Positions 24,580 through 37,845 of a stretch of DNA of 64,000 bases are shown piece after piece. This DNA comes from Syncephalis plumigaleata (lineage: Eukaryota > Zoopagomycota > Zoopagomycetes > Zoopagales > Piptocephalidaceae), in NCBI GenBank assembly GCA_025201365.1, contig JAIXMF010000009.1, forward strand, positions 806,001 through 870,000, given 5' to 3'. Positions within the stretch are counted from its first letter, which is position 1; the number at the start of each line of letters is the position of its first letter. The translations under genes were made by a program, and so were the position numbers. The notes beneath the pieces are model-generated. The model was not told the origin of the DNA. It searched no databases and worked only from the letters and a program-made list of their open reading frames with translations.

Positions 24580-26420
24580 TTAGAAATCTTGTGGGAAGAA
24601 TGCTGAGTCACGTCGAACGAATGAAGGCGTACGTGGTTCCTCGAATCGTGTGGCAATGGTGGCCGAACTGCCACGACGATTGGAACGAGAACGACTGCCG
24701 CCATTCTCCGTGCCATCTTCATCCTCATCACCGGTAGTGTTACTGTAGCTACGACCAGCGCGCGGTGCATTACTGTTAGCGGGAATGCCGAACATCAGCT
24801 CGGGGTTAAAGTTATCCGACATTAGCTTGGATAGTGTGGTGGATCGGTCTACCGGTTCTGCTTGATCACGTAGTGGTGCACTAGATCCGGCCTCGGCACC
24901 ATCACCACTTTCCTCGTTCACGGCGGTTAACGGGCCACGTGGTGAGAAGAAATGAGACGGAGCACTGGATGCGACTGAACTAGCATCAACCGAGCGACGT
25001 GGTGGATCCAACGGTTCCAGATCATCACTCGAGCGTGCGTTCAACACGGCAGCCGCCATTTGACTGAGGGTCGGTGTCATGGCGGAGGAGGTGCTAGGAT
25101 CCTCGCCCGATTCAATTCGACTTGCCGCGGCAACTGCCGAAGCAATGGTTGGATCGAACGAGTCGCCCATATTGTAGCTGAGTCGTTTGTTCTTCCTCGC
25201 GCTAAGTCGACGGGTAAGCGGCGATTCGGGCACGGGCAATTTCGAGCGTTCACTCTGGGATGAATCGGTCTCTGACTCATCGTCGCTATCCATGCCCACG
25301 CGTTCTTCCTCGATCTCAGTGTGAATACGAAGTGCCGTATGGCCACCGTTGTTCATTGGACTGGGAAGATCAGAGTAGGAATCGGAAACACGGCGTGCGT
25401 TCACGTTCGATAAACGAAGTCGATGCGGTGTGGCGGGCTCGCTGTCTAGCGTAGTCGTACTATTGGACATTGAGGATGCGGTAGCTGGTTTGGGCGAGCC
25501 ATTAGGCGACCAAACAGGTCCCGAGATTTGCAAGGGAGGCGGGCTAGTCGTGCGATGTTCACGTATCTCAAGTGTTGGCAATGGTGGTAAGGCGCGAGCA
25601 CCAGCACCATAAGGTGATGATTGTCCGGACATTGCTGCCGCATTACCCGGTGAAGGTGCACGATTAATCGATGTCGTATGATGAAGGAATCCCGGTGTAT
25701 GTGAATGAGCCACCGTGGCAGCAGCGGCAGCAGCTACCGCTCCAGCGGCAATGGAACTAGAAGCATTGCCCATACCGCTATTATTATAGGCGGCGTTGCT
25801 TGGTGTTACTTGGCGTGTAAACATGCTGTCGTCACTTCCTGCACTAGCCAGTCCTTTCTCCGCGGCACCGGTAGAAGTTGCATTGGCGGCGAATAGACCG
25901 CTGGCAGCACCAGATCCGAATTCCTTACCGGTAAACACCATATGTTGACGACGACGACGACGATAAATGAACAGACCAACGACAATTAGTGCCACGATCA
26001 ATCCACCGAATACACCGCCAACAATACCACCAATGGATGCGGTACTTGATGATGGAGCATTGTGCCATCAACAACTGCATTGGAATGCACGTCAGGTTGC
26101 TTGCCACCAGATCCAGTAGTATCGATATTGATGATCGGTTTCGAGGGATCAGGCACGGTGGGTGAAACGGGGTTGTTAGTCGGTGATGTTTCACTAGAAG
26201 GTGCTGCAGGTGTAGAAGAGGATGAGGAGGAAGTAGAAGTCGGGGAGGACACGGATGATGGCGCTGAATTCGCTGCACTTGAAGTGGGCGATGTTGCCGC
26301 ATTGGTCGGCGATGCTGCTGCATTATCAGTAACCGAAGCACCAGGTACCACGGTCATGCCTGGAGGTGGCACGATATCCGATGGACGTGGTCCTACCCAG
26401 CTTGTAGACCATCCGGACAT
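24580..26420 (-). CDS. Single-pass membrane protein with Ser/Thr/Pro-rich ectodomain
   Basis: Two exons are proposed: 26420-26089 and 26044-24580, together 598 residues. The N-terminal about 110 residues are Ser/Thr/Pro/Ala-rich, as in heavily glycosylated wall-facing domains. The membrane segment (IGGIVGGVFGGLIVALIVVGLFIY) is followed by RRRRRQ, placing the long Ser/Pro-rich tail in the cytosol. The change of frame just before the membrane segment needs explaining. A 44-nt intron with a GC start (26088-26045) restores the frame, and the related protein at 31192 has a normal 44-nt GT-AG intron at the same place. A one-base sequence error is the alternative. The 5' end is uncertain: no signal peptide is seen, and the ATG at 26420 is the first usable one. 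The topology resembles fungal wall-stress sensors, but no domain is recognised. Confidence 0.6.
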
Positions 26421-29400
26421 TTTCAATCAGTTAAAGTGGAAAGTGGCTACGTAAAGCAAAAGTAAATAAAATAGAATATAGAAATTAGTGTACTGGTCAG
26501 TACTGAGGAAACCAGGTATGATTATCGTTCAATTAGGTGTAATAGTACGTGATAATTAATGAGAAATGATATGAGGTAAATAGTCAAAGAAGAGAGTTGA
26601 AGAAGAAGAGAATACTAATTGATAATGAGGTATATATATTACGTATTAGAGCCTTATAGGATGATGGCAAGTAACCCCCCCCGCAAATAGAGAGATAGAG
26701 AGAGATAGAGAGAAGGGGTGAGCAAACACAGACACAAGCACACCGTACACACAGAATAGTTTACTACCTGTCTAACTAAACAAAGAAAGCTGCTAAATTA
26801 GACAAATAATTCACAGAATTGCGTATTGGATGATGATTATGAGTATGAATATATATGTATGTAATAGTGGTGTGGTGATGTAAAGAATTGTTCGTGAAAC
26901 AGTAATAGCGTATCGCAATAAAGCAAAGTTATCGTTGGCTGTGTGATTAGCAAACCTTGAAACAACAGTGTCTAATCTACAACAGATTCCTTATTGCCTC
27001 GCGTATTGTAACCAGCAATGGTGGTAAATAAGGACTAATGTCAAACGATGAACGACCGTATGCTATGTAACAATGCCACTCTTATGATTGATTACTGTTT
27101 AGTCAATGACGTACCGACCCTCCGATACATTCAATAATTAGACTAGTATATATTATTATAATAATATAATTAATGTAAATGAGCGAGAGGGAGAGAGAAA
27201 GAGAGAGATTAGGAATGCACGCGAGCGAACGAGCAAGTAAGTAAGGAAGACGGCCAAGCTGGCCTGAATACTGATAAGTAACTAATAAAAGTGGAAAAAA
27301 AGCAAGAAACAAGGCAAGCTAGTAAAAGGCCTATAGAAGAGAGTATGGCAATGCAAGTGTGTGTGGTGTGTGTGCAAGAATTCAAGTTTAAACAAGTATT
27401 GTGATGTTCTCCCAGCAACAATATAATACGCTTAAATTAGCCACGCTTTCCCTATTACTACTACATTACCAGTATTGTTACTGTTGTTATCTTGATGGTT
27501 AACATCAACACATATAATGTACTATTAATAAATGTCAACAAAATGAAACAAGAAACGATAGAGTTGAAGCGGATACTCAAAAGCAATGAAAATAGAGCCG
27601 GAATAGTGCGCTAGATAGTAGCTCAGCTTCAAGTGGGAGATATAAATGTAATCATTATTGCCGTAATATACTTGTACGTTCATCGTCCGCCATCATTGAC
27701 GACAGCCACGGCATTTCGGATATGCCGTTCGTTCATCGTTGTTAACATCCGCTATGAACCTGACATGTCCGAAATGAGCATGTATGGTGTATGTGTAGCG
27801 CACACACACACACACACTACAATGGCAATATGTTACAATAATGAGCGAATGATGCCAACAGGTTATTTTTCTCACTCGGTCTATCTGTCTGTCTATCTAT
27901 CTGACTATCGGTTCCTTCGTAGACGGATAAATGGAAAAATAACCACTTCCTTCCTTTCGCAGTCAAGCCCCCCTTGTTACTGGTAGCTGCTTGTATCATT
28001 ACTACCTCTACTACTAGCATGACTAATACTCGCATTACTATTTTACACAATACAAGCACACAAATACACACACACATACACACACGTACACATAGGCCTA
28101 TCCAGTTGACCCACACACACGACCTGTCTCTATCGCCATTCATGGCTCCTTGGCCGGTAGTACCAATGAAGGAAAAAGAAAATAAACATGTACCACCTAT
28201 TATGTCAATCAGACGTGATAACACTTACTTGATTTATCTGCGATATTTTTTTACGAAAGAAACCAGTCCTTGAACGGTCAAGTAGTGTAGAGTAATACTA
28301 GTATTATCAGAGAGAGAGAGAGAGAGAGAGAAGGATGGTGTCTCTAATACGATAATGGTGTAGCAATAGGACCCGTTAGTAAATAGAGTGATGATAGTTG
28401 TTGTTGTACGAATGGATGAAGTAAATTCAAAATCAGCAAAAATGAAGTGAACATTGTCCAACAACAAACAAACAAAAACAAGTCTACGAGGAAAATAAGA
28501 GTTGCGAAATAGCGAGATGAATGGAGAGAGACGTGGAGAATAAAGAGGAGTAGCAGTAGTTGCAGTAGTAATAATCGTAATAGTAGGACTATATGACCAC
28601 TAACTGCACTGTAAATGTAAGGATGAGGGGTCGATTAATATTAGCAGATAGCCGACGAATGAACAGTGTATAATAAAGATCGTCGCTACTGCAGCGTAGT
28701 ATAATTATATCAATAAAGTGATGGAAGATATAGTAGCAGTAGTAGTAGTAGCTGTTATTATTGTATTCGTAATATATGTAGTAGTCGTAATTTCTCTATA
28801 CTATCATCAACAATCACGAACACAACCACTATAATAAAGAAAATTGGAGAGAGTAAAAAGATGTATAAAGATTGAAGGAAGGAGTGTAAAAAAGAGAAAA
28901 TCTACGCGTCAACAGCAATACAAATTACTAAATGAACAATGTGGCTAGACTAAGCCAGCCATTGTTTCTATTTATACTATTACAGCTACTAATCATCATT
29001 ATCATAATTGTCATCATCATCATCATCAATAGCAACACCGCTTTTCTTTCTTGGCTCATTTCGAGTATCAGCATTGTTAAAGCAATGTATGAGGAGAAAT
29101 ACGCTGTCCATCAGAAATATATTCAAGATCAGCGGCTATAGCAAATGAATTGGCATAGAAAAACAAGAATTATCCACGTGGTTCGCCTGAAGTGGAATGG
29201 TACATCAACCTCCATGTTAGATCTTGTTTTTCTTTTCTTACGCCAATATCCACCGTAATGGATCCATTTTGGCAAGTCTCGCTCTACGTGCACACACGCA
29301 CAAACGCCATAAAGAATCGACGCTCGCACATTCTATTAGAAAGTCTAGTTCATACACTTGTCACAACACACACGTGTCGTCTCCCTTCCGAGTCAAAAAC

Positions 29401-31191
29401 CATCTGAGGATCAGCTTAGATTGGTTATGACAACATGCACGTTAAAGTATTTAACGATCTGCTCGTCATGGCCTAATTCCTCATTTGTCATGTAGCTACA
29501 TGTTCAAGAGCATTGCTATTCTATGTCGAGATAACAGCATTGACAATGATGACAATCAATTGCTACTAGTTTGTTCACTAGGATCGGACTACGCGAGATG
29601 TTTCGCTAAAATGGCGTGTGCCATCTATTTGCCATTATTCCATCCTATTCGATGTTTGGCGTCGTCCTGTTTTTTAACACGGGTGCACTGCATTATGACG
29701 CAGTTTCACAATTATCATACAGACAATCAACAGGTGTGTGGATACGAAACATGAACAAGTAAACGGTATCAGGCCGAATTAAGTTATGGCAATATTGGTT
29801 GAGCAAAGAAAGCAAGAGAAAGCAAGAGAAAGCGAGAAAGCAAGAGAGCAAAAGAGCAAGAGACAAAAGAGCAAGAGGAGACGCGGGTAAAGGGATAAAC
29901 CAGCAGCGAACGGACGGGTCAATAATGCTTACCGTATATGTGTATGTAATAACAAGTTCGTCGTTACAAGTCAACCTGGAGACTACCTTATTGCTGAGTG
30001 TAGAATGAATTAAGAGCGATGTAACGGAAGTAAATGGAGGTATACTAGTCGAATGACAATGCTACTAATCGAGTTATATAGCCGAACAAGTCAATTGAAG
30101 CAGAATAACAATTACGGATTAGAATAATCGACAATAAATAATAGTACCACTATTACTAGTTGCATGTACGATTTCAATAGGATGATTATTGACGAATAGG
30201 AGAAATGTTAACAGAAATTAGGAGATAGAAAAGATGTATAGTAGTATTGGTAGACGAGTATACCGCAATAGTTGATACTTTCAAAGAATCACGAATTAGA
30301 ATAAATATACAGAAAGGGAAACACAACTAGCGACAGAAGGATTAAAAAGAGTAGGAACGGCAGCAGTAGAGGAACAAGGTCAATGCAGTCATCATCTACT
30401 TGCATGGTAGTAGCAGTAGTAATGGTAGTGGCCGTGGTGGGTTTTTTTTACCACGTCAAATGACGGTGAATCCTTCTTCAATTGTCCATACAAGCCGTAA
30501 AAATAGACTGACGCATTGCGAGTACATGGTCCATCATGTCTACCTCGCTCTCTCCACTCTTCTGCCTAGATTCCCCAATAGTTATGCATGCTGCAAGTGA
30601 ACATGTGAGTTGTTACATGCGATGCATGCTTCAGACTAGGAAAAATGATGAAACAAAAGCCTATCATGCCAAACAACAACAACAACAACAACAACAACAA
30701 TAGCAACAACAATAGCACATGCTGTTCCATAAATGATAATAGAATCGTATTCACATGTACACGCGTATGTTTGACCACGCGTGTTCAACTAGCAGTGATG
30801 TCGAGTGTATGACTCTACTAATTTGGTCGTTTATCGTACAACGTTCAATAAAAAGGGAAAACTTTATTAACCTAAGAGTGAATGAGCTGATACTAGGCGG
30901 CATGATTGATAATAAATGGTAAACAGCTACAACTCACACACACACAAACATATACGATTCATCGACTAGATGGAGTGAATAAATGTAATAATACTTGATA
31001 ATAGAAAGCAAGTCTAACTTGGTATGCTTCTATCACCATTATCATTATCTTCATCTTTATCTTCACCATGTTCACCATGTTCAATCGTCAATAATAACAT
31101 TAGAAATCATTAAGGGAAATTATGCATCTCACAGTCATTATCCGATAGGTGCACACCAATGTCATGTTACTATTATTCTGACATCTACTAT
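26421..31191. other. 4.8 kb gene-poor region rich in purine tracts
   Basis: I find no conserved coding segment on either strand. It contains an eight-C run at about 26675-26682, GA tracts at 26690-26715, 27185-27210, 28309-28332 and 29808-29875 (CT-rich for leftward transcription), an AAC repeat at about 30673-30700 and GT/CA repeats near 27800 and 28060. Short frames (for example 28932-29141, an Ile/Leu run) follow from this base composition. It may be a long promoter or leader of the gene ending at 24580, with non-coding 5' exons that I cannot resolve. Confidence 0.5.
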
Positions 31192-32571
31192 TTACGGAGT
31201 CTTAAGACGTGCATCATCTGGTGAAATGGCCGGTACATGCGGGAATTCCTCAGTAGCATCGAGATAGACCGCGTCACTACCATAAGTGCCAACGTTCAGT
31301 TGATTATCCTCATGAATAGCATGCTGAAGATGCGGTTGATTCATGTAAGAGTCAGCGCGTAGACTGTCCAAACAATAGCCGGCATCATTAAGCGTAGTTG
31401 GCGATGTAGGAGACAAATCAGCGGAATGCACCACATTGTTAGTCATAGTAGTATCACCATAGATATGTTCGCCGAATACATCATCCGGTACCTCGACTGG
31501 ATGATAATCATCTACCGCCACACCAGTTGATGTTGCAATGGCTACACCGGCACCGGGTGACACGATCGCATCATTTTGTCCGTAATTTGGATTAGTATAA
31601 GAGGCCAGTATAGGATCATTAGCGTAGGAATTGTACGCGTTGGATGGTTGTGGTACAGGCGCTGGACCATTACCATTGCTATGGTTGTTATTATTATTAT
31701 TAAATTGATCCAATCCAGCTGCTGCCATATTAGCGGTAGCATCAAAGATGAATGGATCATTCAATGGGGCAGGCGCTACATTACGTGTTTCGTAGATGGG
31801 CATCATGGCGGGTGGTGCTGATCCAGTTGGTGAGGCTGGTGCTACGTTACCCGCCTCAATGTCAGCTTCACGCATGTAAGCCACGCTAGGTGGTGATGGC
31901 ACTAGATTAGGTGGTGGCATATCACGTTGTGCACCATTATGAATGGCGTAGGCGGCCATTGCTTCCTCTTGACGACGACGACGATTACGCGCCACACGAA
32001 TACCAAGGAAAATGAAGAGTGCCACGACGATTGCTGCTGCAACACCTACACCAATGTAGACGGCCGTCATCGAGCCAGTTTGCCCGCTCTGATTAGCATT
32101 CTGTGCACTGACACTATTATTGTTATCGGTAGGGAATGGATTACCCCGGAAGATGGGAATGGCATACCACTCGACGAGGATGAAGGCGAGGAGGGAGACG
32201 GGGATAATCCATCTGGTAGAGCAGTATTAGCTTTCATACTATTGGCATTTTTATCAGTAGAAGCCGTATTACCGGATTCTGTGGAAGGTGAAGGTGCCGG
32301 CTCTTGACGACTATTATCATTCGATGCAGGTACTGGTGCAGGAGCAGGAGCAGGTTTCGGTGGCTGCTGGCTCGATGGTGGGAAGGGCGATGTCGATGGT
32401 GGCGGACTTGGTGCAGGTGCCGGTTCTGGTGCCGGTTGTCATTACCTGGTGCAGGTGCCGGCAACTTGCCATGTTCCGTATCCCATTTCTTACAGATACC
32501 GTCACGAATGAATTTAATCAAGTGGAAAGTGGCACCGCAGTATTTATCCTCTAACCACCCATATTGATTTA
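31192..32571 (-). CDS. Single-pass membrane protein with Pro-rich ectodomain (5' end unresolved)
   Basis: The last exon (32100-31192) encodes QTGS, a membrane segment (AVYIGVGVAAAIVVALFIFLGI), RVARNRRRRQ and a cytosolic tail of about 260 residues rich in Pro, Asn and acidic residues. A 44-nt intron (32144-32101) precedes it. The upstream exon, to about 32571, encodes a Cys-containing block (KYCGATFHLIKF, GICKKWDTEHGK), then a Pro-Ala-rich stalk and Ser/Thr-rich stretch. Within the stalk the frame changes. Either a 20-nt GT...AG segment (32426-32445) is removed, or a 59-nt intron with a weak donor is used, or the sequence has an error. The exon with a start codon or signal peptide was not found. 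Layout and intron position make it a relative of the protein at 24580. Confidence 0.55.
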
Positions 32572-33925
32572 CTACTACTACTAATAATAATAATTAATTA
32601 TTGAGTGTGTGATGATGATCTTCACAGTATTCGTTAATTGAAGAAATGTCGTATGGATATACTATTTTTCGTAAATAAAATAATGATGGTCGTTGTTGCT
32701 ACTATAATTCCTATTGATATAAATAAAAATCCATTTACGAAGAACAAGAATAGTGCTAATAGAAATGGATAAGAAAGCTATGGAATTAAATAAAAAGTGT
32801 CAAATCGTTATAATACTAATAATGAGCGGTAATACGCGTAAAGGAAAGATAGGAACAAACGACCAACAAAATAAAGCAGCAACCGCAACAAGAGAGCGTA
32901 AGCGTAAGAGAGCGTAAGAGAGAGAAGCAAGAACGAAAGAGAGAGAGAGAGAGAAAGGCAAGAGGAAAACCGAGACTTGGGTCTAGCTAGGTTATGCGTA
33001 TCAATACACTACTACAAGTGGTAGCAGCTGTAGTATTCTCCTCACAATAGAGGCCAATCCATCTCACCCCAGTCGAATGATGTTTTCTTTTCTCTTAATT
33101 CGTATTCCGCCAAACAACGGAGTGTACGATCCACGTGTACATTAAATGAAGAAAAAGGAAACCACACTTCAAGTGGCGTTTATAATTTAGCAGTTCACAT
33201 GTTGGTTGCATAACTAAATTGATACCAAGATTTGTAAGGACAAGAGTAGCCTTGTAGGATGCATTTCTAATACATATATACATTGATAGATGTAATGATT
33301 ATAATAACAAATAGACATTGATCAATAGAGTGATAAATAAATGTATAAAGAGGCGTACACCTACAGACATATGATGATGAAACAATAGGAATAACCTGTG
33401 AATTAACAGGCCACAAATAATAGAACAAGAAAGAGAGAAAGAGAGAAAGAGAAAAGGTGTGTTACTGCATGTAACACGTGTGTATTTCTAGAAAAGAAAA
33501 GCGCCAGTTAATAGACAATACCATTATTACCATATAGCCATAGTAAAGATATTCCTCATCAGTGTAGGGATCCTGTTGACAGGATTCTCGTCTACGTAAC
33601 ATATGCTTACTTGCCCTGAATCAATCTGTCATACAACGAGTGTAGTATGATCGAATAGGCACACTTGCAATAGTAGCACTACTCACAAACCATAGAATAG
33701 AATAGGCTAAATGAGAAAGGAAAAGAGGGTAGATACACATTATAGAATAGAATATAGTCTTAATAGGACATGTCCTATGTTCTTATCATGAGTACTACTA
33801 CCCTGTCTCGCCTTAAGCTTCAATTCTACATAGCACAATAAGGCGATGATGTTCATTTATTATTACTACTATGATTATGATTATTATAATTACGATTGAA
33901 TGCAAGTGTATTGCTGCTATACAGT
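32572..33925. other. Intergenic, no gene seen
   Basis: It probably contains the missing first exon and promoter of the preceding membrane protein. GA-rich simple sequence lies at 32890-32960 and 33428-33455. No recognisable coding segment was found. Confidence 0.45.
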
Positions 33926-36115
33926 TTATGCACCGCTTGCTTTGTCGATGGCGGCATCCTCCTTGTCCATGGTATCGCGCTTTCTTTTCTCCTTCACTTG
34001 AAGGAATCCTTGTGCCGCATCAAAGTAACGACTTGTGAGTTGTGCCATCTTTTGTGCACGCGCCTCTGGATTCTCGAGTTCAATGCCTTGCACCGGTGTA
34101 AATGCCAATGATGATGCTAATCCGGATGTTGCACCAGATGAACCGGAACCATACGCCTTAAGTCGCCGTTGCATAGCATTACTAACCGTGGCTATCATCG
34201 AGTAATATTGGTTGTGATTGTTGTCAATGTTAAGTTAACTAGACATGTAAATTCGCTTACCTTTATTACGAGTTTCAGCGGCAGCCGCACGAATACGACC
34301 AATTTGTTTGGTCATCATACCGAGTCCTTTCGTTTCATCCATGGTATAGGACTCGTCTTCAACGCCACTAAAGTGAACTCGATTCTGCTGACGTCGTAGT
34401 TCCGTCATCTCGTAGGCTTCCTTTTGTTTACGTACACTGTATATCGTGATGATTAGTCAATGAAGCATCAATGTCATACTATTCGCTTACCGTCGACCAC
34501 CTCGTTTCTTCTTTGATGATTCAATGGGTGCGGGTAGAGCACGGGTATTCTTATTCGGTGGTGGTTCCTGCAGCTTCTCAATACGTTTTCTAATCTCTTC
34601 TAGCATTGCTTGTCCGCTTTCACCTAATATTACAATGAATTAACAATTAAGGTATCGACTAATACACGTTTACTACCTTTTGATGTTTTTTGACAACGAT
34701 CAATACGAGCAGCAAGTGTGCATCTATAATCAATAAGGGTATAACATGTTAATATGAATATCGACTATTGCATCAACGGCTGCTTCTTACTTGGCAGCAA
34801 CAATACGTGTTGCTTTAGAACGAAGATCCGATGGAACACGGGAGATAAGATTGGAGTAATAAATGAATCCTGCATGACGTTGCATGCCAATATTCGAGAA
34901 TCCTGTACGTGCTTTTGCCGATGCACCCAATACCTAATAGTAATGTCATAGTTAGAGAAAAAGGATGAAATCAACATTAACATGCACACACGAATAACTC
35001 ACCTGTACATTGCAAGCTGGCATCTTACTTAGTGCGTTAACCCGCCAGCTGCACCCATCATTTTTGCTGCAGTCGATGTACCAACAATGGCCGATAAATT
35101 TGGAGCAATCAACTGCATACGGATTCTACATAATTCAACATCTAACAAAATATACATAATGCATTAAGAAAGAGTGAACTCATAATAACCTATGTCACGA
35201 TATTTACCTTCTCGCGTGCTGCATCTAGGGAAAGTGCCATATTACATGCATCATCTACCAATTCCATTCCTCGTCACTTAACGACGACCCCGAGTAGTTG
35301 AACCCGCCATTGTAACCACCATAATGGTAGCTGATGGTAGCACGTCATCGAGTTTGAGTTGACCTAGATCCTATGGTTATTATTGATATGGTTAGTTAGT
35401 CATTGATGACGTAGTAAATATATATATCTCAATTGCTTACCTTTGCATTACCATGGCTTTCACTGTTTGTACATAATCATACGGATTCAACACAAGTGAT
35501 TCCAATTCAGGGAAACGTGCAGCATAATGATCCCGAATAAACTATGCCAATGAGCCATAGTTAGTCAATCGTAAACTAGTGCTATCGTCGTCATTCGTTA
35601 CCTTATGTACAGCAAGTATTTCATTATCGACATCTGCCGTCAAATTGTTCGTCTGCACAATAGTGGCATATTCCGGATGGCTCTCCACTGGTCCTGCAAA
35701 GTGTTCAGCAGTCGCTTGCTCCTGTGTAAACTCCTCGATTCTCTAATAGTATCATATGATAAGCAAGAGCTATTAGGGCTGCGAATCAATGCATAGCAAA
35801 TACCTGAAGTATACCCGTCATTGTTTTGGTACTCAATAATTTGGCAACATCACGAATACTTTTAGCATTGGCGACAAGCTCGTTGATACGTCTTTCCGTC
35901 TCCTCCTCTTCCTGTTTCGTGATAGCCACCATATCCATAGCATCCAGTGTGGATTCCTGACCTTCCATGTCTACATCTTCACCGAAACCCGTTCCTTCCT
36001 CCATACGAGCTGTTGAGTTGCCATTTGCGGCAGTAGCGTCGTCTAAACCAACTTCATCCTCGAGATCGTTGCCTAGATCGTCGAGATCGGCGAGCAATTC
36101 ATCAGCGAGAGACAT
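33926..36115 (-). CDS. PRP31: U4/U6-U5 snRNP splicing factor Prp31
   Basis: Ten exons starting at 36115. Recognisable in order: an acidic N-terminus; the NOSIC-type part with GPVESHPEYATIVQTNNL and DNEILAVHKFIRDHYAARFPELESLV; ATIMVV and the Nop domain (LSAIVGTSTAAKMMGA, SKMPACN, VLGASAKA); basic KKKRGGRR; and the C-terminal SLAFTPVQGIELENP. It binds U4 snRNA with Snu13 and bridges U4/U6 to U5. Exons at 36115-35602 and 34933-33926 are clean. Between 35003 and 35541 the conserved frame needs one extra base at five places (about 35452, 35280, 35268, 35121 and 35036), each in a run of identical bases. Prp31 is essential where tested and this is the only copy in view, so consensus error is the likelier reason than a pseudogene. 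Confidence 0.92.
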
Positions 36116-36269
36116 GTTGTTTGAAATGAATAAGAGTAAGAAGAGTAAGAGTAAGAAGAGTGAGGAAAAACAGAACTGCTTAATTATTTTAGAATGATTG
36201 TGTGATACCATTATCGATCAACCGTCATTTCTTTCCTTACTTCCCCATACTTTCAAGCAATAGTCCAGT
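36116..36269. promoter_or_regulatory. Bidirectional promoter PRP31 / AS3MT
   Basis: Only 154 bp separate the two divergent start codons, so the promoters must overlap. The PRP31 side is CT-rich in its own sense. No TATA box is evident. Confidence 0.55.
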
Positions 36270-37755
36270 ATGTCTTGTTGTCCTAGTAAATCAACCTGCT
36301 GTCCTCCTCCAGCCAAGGAGGCGGCCGTACATGACGTTGTAAAGGACTATTACGGCAAAGTGCTATCAAGTAGTAAAGACTTGAAAACTTCAGGCAAGAA
36401 TGCATAGGTATCGTTTACTCGCAAAGACTAACAGCCCAGTCATCTATAGCTTGCACAACGTGTACTCCACCTCCGGATGTCGTTCGTGACGCCTTCAAGC
36501 TTATACCCAGTCCAGTACTTGGTAATAATAATGGAATACACATTGATACAATTAAATCATAGCATTAAACACAACGCTTAGACAAATTCTACGGCTGTGG
36601 CTCGCCATTACCTGTGGGCATCAATGGATTGACCGTATTAGATCTTGGATCAGGATCGGGTCGTGATTGTTACGTGGCAGCGAAGCTCGTTGGACCTACT
36701 GGTCGTGTCATTGGTAAATGACTATGATGTAAAAGTGTTGGCACAATTCATTAACATTGTTTATGCTTATGCTTACAGGTATTGATATGACTGAAGAGCA
36801 GCTTGATGTAGCACGCGCGCACATTGATGAGTTTGCTACACGACTTGGTTGGAAGCCTGATTTGACATTCAAGCATGGCTACATTGAACGAATTGAAGGT
36901 AACTCATGAATAGTAAATGATAGGATGCGAAATAGTAAATAACAATCATCATTGGATCATTTGTAGATGCGGGTATTGCTGCCAATTCCATTGATATTAT
37001 CCTATCCAACTGTGTGGTGAATCTATCACCGGATAAACCGGCAGTGCTTAAGGGTGCCTATCAAGCATTACGCAATGGAGGCGAGTTCTACTTCTCAGAT
37101 GTGTAGTATGAAATGATAGTGATGTAGTTGTTGTCACATTTCTGATTTAACTATATTACTGTATCCAATCACTAGTTATGCTGATCGTCGTTATCCGATG
37201 AAATACGTAATCATGACGTTCTAGTTGGAGAATGCATCGGTGGGGCATTATACACTGAGGTAATTGTAAAACACTGCATCTACTATCTTATGTACTTAAG
37301 TATATCATTAGGACTTTCTTCGTATCTGTAAACAAGTGGATTTACGAATCCTCGTGTCGTGTCACAGGAACCGGTAGCCGTGGAAGATGAAGCATTGGCT
37401 AGCATTGTAGGCGATGCCAAGTTCTACTCCATTACTTATCGACTATTTAAGGTGGATGGACTTGAAGATAAAGAAGATGAAGAAGGAGAAGGGCATGAAT
37501 ATGTTGCCACTTATTTAGGTTCCATTAGCGATAGTCCAGATGCTTACGTGTTGGACAAGGTCAGTTATACGTATCATCTTATTATTTGCTATGATTGATG
37601 ATGTTCTATGCTAACCATCACGTTAGAATGTCAAGTTAACTGCTAATCAGCCCATATCAGTAAGCAGTAATGTTGCTCGTATTCTACAATCAGGATGGCT
37701 CCATGATCACTTCCGTGTATCGACCAATGATGCAATGACATCATCAGCGAATTGA
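36270..37755 (+). CDS. AS3MT: Arsenite methyltransferase (ArsM/AS3MT type)
   Basis: Eight exons starting at 36270. The N-terminus carries Cys pairs ([14 protein letters not shown], then ACTTCTPPP). The SAM-binding motif is [26 protein letters not shown] and the hallmark [12 protein letters not shown] supply further arsenic-binding Cys. [16 protein letters not shown] and [15 protein letters not shown] complete the match. The enzyme methylates trivalent arsenic using SAM. The first intron (36394-36449) starts with GC (TCAG|GCAAGA). Exon 6 (37176-37259) and exon 7 (37312-37559) each need one more base (near 37196 and 37339) to continue the conserved frame, following the pattern of one-base losses seen in the neighbouring genes. 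Divergent neighbour of PRP31. Confidence 0.93.
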
Positions 37756-37845
37756 ATACTATTCGTAATTGCTATTAGCTTTTGAATAAATGAAATAACA
37801 TATAATTGTTATTGATATTCAATGGAATCAATCAATGTTAATATT

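Noticed and set aside
25925-26454. Long frames overlapping the membrane protein at 24580 in other frames and on the opposite strand
   Set aside because: They mirror the Ser/Thr/Pro-rich coding strand and have unnatural composition (Leu/His/Gln or Gly/Glu/Val runs).
28932-29141. 69-codon Ile/Leu-rich frame
   Set aside because: The Ile run is produced by an ATC/ATT simple repeat. Nothing else in the frame looks coding.
33926-36115. PRP31 as a pseudogene
   Set aside because: Five frame breaks are confined to 540 bp and are one-base losses. The other exons are perfect, and neighbours with unrelated functions show the same kind of break.
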